This document shows positions 59,275 through 64,000 of a stretch of 64,000 nt of DNA, piece by piece. The translations under genes and the position numbers were made by a program. The stretch's first letter is position 1, and each line of letters begins with the position of its first letter. Origin of the DNA: Methylibium sp965279545. Its GTDB lineage: Bacteria; Pseudomonadota; Gammaproteobacteria; Burkholderiales; Burkholderiaceae_C. The notes under the pieces are model-generated. The model saw nothing but the letters and a program-made list of their open reading frames with translations. It was not told where the DNA came from and ran no database searches. The stretch spans positions 186,001 to 250,000 of the forward strand of contig NZ_OZ257250.1 in assembly GCF_965279545.1 (NCBI RefSeq). The letters are read 5' to 3'.

Positions 59275-60090
59275 ATGCCAGTCGTTTCCGCTTTTCTAGT
59301 TCCGGGCAGTCCGCTTCCGCTTCTCAAGCCCGACAACCTGCCCTGGGGTCGTCTCGCCGCCGCGTATCAGCGCGCTGGGCGTGCGTTGGCTGCCTCGCGT
59401 CCTGACGCCGTCCTCTTGTACTCAACTCAGTGGTACGCCGTGCTTGACGAACAGTGGCTGACACGCCGCAAGAGTGCCGGGGTGCACGTCGACGACAACT
59501 GGCACGAGCACGGTGAGATGAAGTTCGACATCGCTTCGGACACCGAGTTGGCGCACGCCTGCGTGGCAGCGTCGGCACGCATTGGCGTGCATGCGCGCGG
59601 CGTCAACTACGACGGGTTCCCCATCGACTCCGGAACGATCTCGGCGTGCGCGCTGATGGGCATCGGGACATCGGCTCTCCCACTCGTCGCGGCGTCGAAC
59701 AATCTCTACCACAGCCCCGAGCAAACCGAGAAGCTCGGCGCACTGGCGGCCGCCTGCGCGGACGATCAGGGCAAGCGGGTGGCTGTCGTCGGGGTGGGTG
59801 AACTCTCCAGCGTCGCGTTCAGCGATCAGATCGAACTGGGCGCGGATCGCATCTCAGACCCGGAGCATGACAAGTGGAACCAGCGTGTTCTGCAACTCAT
59901 CGAGTCAGGCGACGTCCCACAACTGCGCCGAGTGCTCCCCGACTTCGCCAAGGAGGCTCGCGCTGACATGGGCTTCAAGCACTTCTACTGGATTCTGGGT
60001 GCATTGCAGGGCCGCTTCGCCGGCGCACGAGTGCACGGATACGGGCCCCTCTATGGCAGCGGCGGTGCCGTGGTCGAGTTCACGCTTTGA
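59275..60090 (+). CDS. Class III extradiol dioxygenase, non-catalytic (AmnA-like) subunit
   Basis: The 271-residue protein has the same fold, but at the first metal position it reads SAFLVPGSPLPLLKPDNLPW instead of HPPH, and the second reads VLLYSTQWYAVLDEQWL instead of SPHW. Loss of both histidines matches the alpha subunit of 2-aminophenol 1,6-dioxygenase (271 residues as well). It should form a heterotetramer with the adjacent catalytic subunit. Confidence 0.85.
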   Translation: MPVVSAFLVPGSPLPLLKPDNLPWGRLAAAYQRAGRALAASRPDAVLLYSTQWYAVLDEQWLTRRKSAGVHVDDNWHEHGEMKFDIASDTELAHACVAASARIGVHARGVNYDGFPIDSGTISACALMGIGTSALPLVAASNNLYHSPEQTEKLGALAAACADDQGKRVAVVGVGELSSVAFSDQIELGADRISDPEHDKWNQRVLQLIESGDVPQLRRVLPDFAKEARADMGFKHFYWILGALQGRFAGARVHGYGPLYGSGGAVVEFTL

Positions 60091-60147
60091 GACCGCCTGC
60101 CTTTCTTCGTCACTGATCTACCCCTCACGAACAATGGAGAACTAGAC

Positions 60148-61398
60148 ATGAATTGGACCTTGAAGCTGGCTGCAATGGCAGTCGGCGGCGCATGCGCAAT
60201 CCTGCCTTTGGCTGCACTCGCGCAAGCCTGCACGATCAAGATCGGACGCGTCGTCCCTGTCACCGGCCCGCTTGCGGACGTGGGCAAGGACACGCCTTGG
60301 GTCGACGACGCCAAGATCAATCCGATCAACAAGGCCGGCGGCCTCAAGGTTGGCAATGACAGCTGCAAGATCGAATACAAGATCTATGACAGCAAGAGCA
60401 CCGTGGCCGGTTCGGCGGAGGCGGCCACTCGCGCCATCCTGCAAGACAAGGTCGACTTCCTGATGGCCCAGGGTACGCCCGACACCACCAATGCGCCAGC
60501 CGACCTGTGCGAGCGCAACCAGGTGCCGTGCATCACTTCCAACACACCGGTGGAGCCCTGGCTTTTCGGGCCCGACGGCAAGCCCAAGACCTACAAGTAC
60601 ACCTACCACTTCTTCTTCTCCGTGCCCGACCTGGTTGCCAATCATGTGGGCATGATCAAGTCTCTGCCAGGCGGCTTCAATGGTTCGATCGGCTACCTGT
60701 ATCCGAACGATCCCGACGGCACCGTGTTCGCCCAGTTGTTCGATCCCACCTTCAAGAAGGAAGGCTGGAAGCCCACCGACCCGGGCCGCTTCCAGCAAGG
60801 CCTGCCGGACTTCTCGTCCGTCATCAATCAGTTCAAGCGCAACAAGGTCGAGGTGGTCGCGGGTGTGTTGGCGCCGCCGGATATGCAGAACTATCTGCAG
60901 CAAGCTGCGCAGGCCGGCTTTGTGCCGAAGATGTACATCATCGACAAGGGCACTGGCTACCCCGAACCGATGAATGCGCTGGGCAAGGCGGGCTACGGTG
61001 TACTGTCTGTGAACTTCTGGTCGCCGGCCTACCCGGGCAAGTCGAAGTTCGGGGGCTATGACGGCCAGGGCCTCGTGGACGCCTACGAGAAGCAGACCGG
61101 CAAGCAGTTCATTCCGCCGTTGGGCTATGACGACGCTTCCTACGACGTGCTGTTTGATGCCATCCAGCGCGCAGGAACGAAAGATCGGGCTGCCGTGCTG
61201 AAAGCGCTCGACGCAACTGCACTGGACACGGTGGTCGGCAAGGTCAAGTTCAATGCCCAGCACTACTCAGTGCAGCCGCTCGGCGGAGCGCAGTGGCGCT
61301 ACGACGCCGCAACAAAGCGGCTCGTCAAGGAGAACGTCTACAACGCCGTCTACCCCGAGGTGAAGAAGACTTCCGAGATGAAGCTCTACGCGCAGTAA
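60148..61398 (+). CDS. Liv-type (branched-chain amino-acid family) periplasmic binding protein
   Basis: A 416-residue protein with a signal peptide (LAAMAVGGACAILPLAALAQA) and the periplasmic-binding fold I sequence: IKIGRVVPVTGPLADVGKDT, DDAKINPINKAGGLKVGND, VDFLMAQGTPDTTNAPADLC and NRILTLPGGFNGSIGYLYPN-like region. It would deliver the substrate to LivHMGF-type membrane proteins encoded downstream. Aromatic and aminated aromatic transporters often belong to this family. It is followed by a stem-loop. Confidence 0.9.
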   Translation: MNWTLKLAAMAVGGACAILPLAALAQACTIKIGRVVPVTGPLADVGKDTPWVDDAKINPINKAGGLKVGNDSCKIEYKIYDSKSTVAGSAEAATRAILQDKVDFLMAQGTPDTTNAPADLCERNQVPCITSNTPVEPWLFGPDGKPKTYKYTYHFFFSVPDLVANHVGMIKSLPGGFNGSIGYLYPNDPDGTVFAQLFDPTFKKEGWKPTDPGRFQQGLPDFSSVINQFKRNKVEVVAGVLAPPDMQNYLQQAAQAGFVPKMYIIDKGTGYPEPMNALGKAGYGVLSVNFWSPAYPGKSKFGGYDGQGLVDAYEKQTGKQFIPPLGYDDASYDVLFDAIQRAGTKDRAAVLKALDATALDTVVGKVKFNAQHYSVQPLGGAQWRYDAATKRLVKENVYNAVYPEVKKTSEMKLYAQ

Positions 61399-61426
61399 TC
61401 GCCAACACGAGACGCACGCACCTAGC

Positions 61427-61449
61427 GCCGCCCGCTTGCTGCGGGCGGC
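61427..61449 (+). terminator. Stem-loop between binding-protein and hydrolase genes
   Basis: Perfect nine-pair stem, GCCGCCCGC with GCGGGCGGC, loop TTGCT, followed by a T-containing stretch (GGACTTTCCC). Located 29 bases after the binding-protein stop. Such structures often stabilise the upstream mRNA or partially terminate, giving more binding protein than transporter. Confidence 0.65.
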
Positions 61450-61517
61450 TGGACTTTCCCTCCTTTGCCCCCAACACACGCGGCCAGCGCCTCGCGCGCC
61501 GCCGTCTGGGAGTTGCC

Positions 61518-62390
61518 ATGTCAAAACTCTACCGCCAGTTCACCACACAAGCCGAAATTGATGCGCAGTACGACGTCGAGCGCTCGGTGCCTGACTTCAT
61601 GGTGTATGCGCGCCACTACATCGAGGAAAGCCGCGCCACGCGCACCCGGTTGCGCTGCGAACTCGACATTCCCTACGGTCCTACGCGCGCGGAAACGCTC
61701 GACATCTTCCCGGCGGCAGAGCCCAACGCACCGGTGTTTGTGTTTTTCCACGGTGGCTACTGGCGCATGCTCACCTCGAAGGAGTTCAGTTGCGTGGCCT
61801 TGGGCCTGAACCAACTGGGCATCACCACCGTGGTCGTCAACTACGAACTTCTGCCCAAGGTGTCGCTCGACGAGATCACGCGCCAGTCGCGCTCGGCGGT
61901 CGCCTGGGTGCTGCGCAACATCCAGCACCACGGTGGTGATCCAAAGCGTGTGGTCGTCGGTGGGCATTCGGCAGGTGGGCACCTGACCGCCATGCTGGCG
62001 CAAACCCAGTGGAGTGAAGACTACGGCCTCGCGCCCGACCCCATGGCCGGCGCCGTCATGGTGAGCGGTCTGTTTGACCTGCACCCGCTGCGCTACTCAT
62101 GCATGCAGCCGCAACTGCAGTTCGATGACGGCGTCATCCAGCGCAACTCACCGCTCTTCCAGGTCCGCGCGTCGGCCACGCCGGCGCTGGTCACCTGGGG
62201 TGGTGATGAGCCGGACGAGTTCCGCCGCCAATCCGACGCCTACCTTGCAGCGTGGAAAGAGGCCGGCAACGCCGCCAAGCGGCTGGAACAGCCGGGCGCG
62301 AATCACTTCACCGCGATCTACGGTTTTGAGGATGCCAAGAGCCCACTGTGCCAGTGGGTCCTGCAGGCCGCCAACACGCCGCGAAGCTGA
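61518..62390 (+). CDS. Alpha/beta hydrolase, kynurenine-formamidase-like
   Basis: The 290-residue esterase/amidase starts at the ATG after GGGAGTT: SKLYRQFTTQAEIDAQYDVE. The oxyanion motif is VFFHGGYWRMLTSKEF (HGGYW), the nucleophile lies in VVVGGHSAGGHLTAMLAQ (GHSAGG), the acid in TWGGDEPDEFRRQS and the His in LEQPGANHFTAIYG. These match KynB-like/arylformamidase-type hydrolases. It could hydrolyse an N-acyl aminophenol or formanilide before ring cleavage. Overlaps nothing; LivG begins eight bases after its stop. Confidence 0.85.
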   Translation: MSKLYRQFTTQAEIDAQYDVERSVPDFMVYARHYIEESRATRTRLRCELDIPYGPTRAETLDIFPAAEPNAPVFVFFHGGYWRMLTSKEFSCVALGLNQLGITTVVVNYELLPKVSLDEITRQSRSAVAWVLRNIQHHGGDPKRVVVGGHSAGGHLTAMLAQTQWSEDYGLAPDPMAGAVMVSGLFDLHPLRYSCMQPQLQFDDGVIQRNSPLFQVRASATPALVTWGGDEPDEFRRQSDAYLAAWKEAGNAAKRLEQPGANHFTAIYGFEDAKSPLCQWVLQAANTPRS

Positions 62391-62398
62391 GCGAACCC

Positions 62399-63115
62399 AT
62401 GGCAGAGGTCCTTAGCGTGCGCGGGCTCACCAAGTCATTTGGTGCCATCGCCGTAGCCAGTGACATCGATTTCGATGTGGCCGAAGGAGAGATCGTCGGC
62501 GTCATCGGCCCCAACGGCGCCGGCAAGACGACGCTGTTCGGCATGCTGTCGGGTCACGTCGTGCCGTCCGCGGGGAGGCTCAGCTTTCGGGGCGAAGACA
62601 TCACCTCGCTGGCCACCCATGAGCGCGCTCGCCGTGGCATCGCTCGCACTTACCAGATTCCGCGTCCCTTCGGCCAGATGACGGTCTTCGACAACCTACG
62701 TGTTGCTGCCACCTTCGGTGCCGGACTCTCCGGTGCAGAAGCCACCGAGTGGATCGAACGGACCATTGCAACGACCGGCCTGAACCGCTACGCCGGCACG
62801 CTCGCTGGCCGGCTGCCGCTCTTGGTACGCAAGCGCCATGAACTGGCCCGTGCGCTGGCGATGCGGCCGAAGCTGCTGCTCATCGACGAGGTGGCGGCCG
62901 GCCTGACCGAAGAAGAGGTGAGCGAATTCATCGAACTCGTGCGCCACATCCGAAACATGGGCAGCACGGTGATCTGGATCGAACACGTCATCCGAACGAT
63001 GCTGACCGCAACGGACCGCCTCATGGCGCTTGCCGGCGGCAAGGTACTGGCGATCGGCAAGCCACACGACGTGATCAAACTACCGGAAGTCCAGCGTGTC
63101 TATCTCGGAGCATGA
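62399..63115 (+). CDS. Liv-type ABC transporter ATPase (LivG)
   Basis: A 238-residue ATPase: VRGLTKSFGAIAVASDIDFD, VGVIGPNGAGKTTLFGMLSG (Walker A), IARTYQIPRPFGQMTVFDNL (Q-loop), RLPLLVRKRHELARALAMRP (weak LSGG-like signature), LLLIDEVAAGLTEEEVSEFI (Walker B) and TVIWIEHVIRTMLTATDRLM (H-loop). The signature LPLLVRKRHELARAL departs from LSGGQ. The ATG at 62399 is the first in frame. The frame overlaps the following gene by 20 bases. Confidence 0.9.
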   Translation: MAEVLSVRGLTKSFGAIAVASDIDFDVAEGEIVGVIGPNGAGKTTLFGMLSGHVVPSAGRLSFRGEDITSLATHERARRGIARTYQIPRPFGQMTVFDNLRVAATFGAGLSGAEATEWIERTIATTGLNRYAGTLAGRLPLLVRKRHELARALAMRPKLLLIDEVAAGLTEEEVSEFIELVRHIRNMGSTVIWIEHVIRTMLTATDRLMALAGGKVLAIGKPHDVIKLPEVQRVYLGA

Positions 63116-63878
63116 CGCGTCGAAGACGCAGCCCGTTCTGCGGGTGGCGAGCCTTTCTGGCTACTACGGCGAACTGCGCGCCATCTCCGACATTTCGCTC
63201 GAGTTGTATCGGCGCGATGTGCTGGCCATCATCGGCGCAAACGGGGCCGGGAAGTCGACGCTGCTGCGCTCGCTGGTGGGGTTGATGACCAGCGGGGGAA
63301 CCACGCGCATTCGCGGCGTGATCGAGTTCGACGGCCAGCGCTTGGACAAGTTGATGCCCGACAGCATTGTCGACGCCGGCATGGCGATGGTGCCCGAGGG
63401 CCGACGCCTGTTTGCGCGCATGTCGGTCGAAGACAACCTGCTTGCAGGCGCCTACCTGCCACGCTGCCGCGCAGACATTCCTCGCAAGCTCGAAGAGATG
63501 TACACGCTGTTTCCGCGCCTGCGCGAGCGCCGCCGCCAGGTGGTGTCGCAGATGTCGGGCGGCGAACAGCAGATGGTGGCGATCGGTCGCGCGCTGATGT
63601 CCTCGCCCAAGCTGCTGATCCTCGACGAACTCTCGCTCGGACTGTCGCCGGCAATGGTCGAGGAGATCTATCGCAATCTGGCCCGCATCATCGAGTCCGG
63701 CACTACCGTGGTCGTGGTCGAGCAGGACCTTCAGCGCGCGCTGAGCGCCTGCACCCGTTTCGTGGTGATGCTCGAAGGCAGCATCGTTCTGGAAGGCCGG
63801 CCAGGCGAAGTCGACGTGTCCGCAATCACCGCCGCCTACTTCGGCATGTCCGCGAGCGCGGGAGCCTCTAATGGATAA
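63096..63878 (+). CDS. Liv-type ABC transporter ATPase (LivF)
   Basis: A 260-residue ATPase beginning with GTG: QPVLRVASLSGYYGELRAIS, VLAIIGANGAGKSTLLRSLV (Walker A), GMAMVPEGRRLFARMSVEDN (Q-loop), VSQMSGGEQQMVAIGRALMS (signature), KLLILDELSLGLSPAMVEEI (Walker B) and TVVVVEQDLQRALSACTRFV. No upstream ATG lies in frame. It overlaps LivG at its start and the LivH start by eight bases, typical of the operon. Confidence 0.9.
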   Translation: MSISEHDASKTQPVLRVASLSGYYGELRAISDISLELYRRDVLAIIGANGAGKSTLLRSLVGLMTSGGTTRIRGVIEFDGQRLDKLMPDSIVDAGMAMVPEGRRLFARMSVEDNLLAGAYLPRCRADIPRKLEEMYTLFPRLRERRRQVVSQMSGGEQQMVAIGRALMSSPKLLILDELSLGLSPAMVEEIYRNLARIIESGTTVVVVEQDLQRALSACTRFVVMLEGSIVLEGRPGEVDVSAITAAYFGMSASAGASNG

Positions 63879-64000
63879 CAACGACTTCTACTGGCTCTTC
63901 GTCGATCTCGCCAATGGGGTGCTCTCCGGCGCCATGCTGGGGGGCTACTACGCGCTCATCAGCGTCGGACTGGCTCTGAACTTCGGCGTCATGAGGCTGG
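63871..64000 (+). CDS. Liv-type permease (LivH), N-terminal fragment at window edge
   Basis: The first 43 codons read MDNNDFYWLFVDLANGVLSG and AMLGGYYALISVGLALNFGV. This is the start of a LivH-type permease with its first two membrane stretches. The rest lies beyond the window. Confidence 0.85.
   Translation, partial: MDNNDFYWLFVDLANGVLSGAMLGGYYALISVGLALNFGVMRL

Noticed and set aside
1..64000. CRISPR arrays, rRNA, complete tRNA genes or riboswitches
   Set aside because: None seen by eye on either strand; a covariance-model search would be needed to exclude small RNAs.

Overview
The window is GC-rich DNA whose gene content (UmuDC/XseA-type cassettes, DUF1302/DUF1329 catabolic clusters, Liv-type transporters, LysR/MarR/TetR regulators) fits a betaproteobacterium of the order Burkholderiales. 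That placement is an inference from protein flavour; there is no rRNA in the window to confirm it. I found no tRNA, rRNA or CRISPR array.

Left third (1-26.3 kb): accessory DNA built around an SXT/R391/IncC-like conjugative element. Its core (13.46-26.27 kb) holds a DUF4400 protein, a TraD coupling protein, a TraI_2 (MOBH-like) protein, a FlhD/FlhC-type activator pair (SetDC/AcaDC-like), DUF932, a zinc-finger/TOPRIM primase-like protein, a Bergerat-fold ATPase, small element proteins, an AcaB-like (DUF1845) regulator and an AlpA-type regulator. No integrase and no type IV secretion genes lie inside the window. To the left of DUF4400, where SXT-type elements keep a cargo hotspot, sit a Gabija-like defence pair (OLD-family nuclease plus UvrD-like helicase, 9.2-13.1 kb) and a divergent repair/mutagenesis cassette (1.4-8.8 kb). 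In that cassette one good LexA box lies between umuD-umuC-xseA-xseB on one side and DUF72-UvrD on the other. The UmuD homologue has Arg where the general-base Lys belongs, and the UvrD gene carries two frameshifts. An IS630-type transposase remnant and a truncated unknown gene fill the left edge.

Middle (26.6-30.5 kb): an ArsR-SRPBCC-SRPBCC-YCII operon whose last gene has an in-frame stop, then two truncated Liv-type ABC ATPase genes, a scar of a lost transporter operon.

30.5-47.1 kb: a TetR regulator and a divergent, tightly packed array of eleven genes: SDR epimerase, SnoaL-like protein, coniferyl-aldehyde-type dehydrogenase, DUF1302 outer-membrane protein, DUF1329 protein, YCF48/BNR-repeat protein, RND/MMPL exporter, VOC protein, Old Yellow Enzyme, fused indolepyruvate:ferredoxin oxidoreductase and a GlcD-type FAD dehydrogenase. 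Two perfect copies of a TetR-like palindrome lie in the divergent gap. The set looks like an uncharacterised catabolic pathway for a hydrophobic aromatic or terpenoid compound. A decayed BKACE gene end follows it.

47.4-57.5 kb (minus strand): a Tsx-like porin, YceI-cytochrome b561-YceI, XapX and two unknown proteins; then a flotillin, a chemotaxis receptor, a LysR regulator and a phenol-meta-type outer-membrane protein. A 53-bp sequence is shared by the upstream regions of the two outer-membrane protein genes.

57.5-64 kb: a MarR regulator divergent from RidA, a two-subunit class III extradiol dioxygenase of the 2-aminophenol 1,6-dioxygenase type, a Liv-type binding protein, a kynurenine-formamidase-like hydrolase, LivG, LivF and the start of LivH. 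Together they suggest uptake and ring cleavage of an aminophenol-type compound, perhaps released from an amide.
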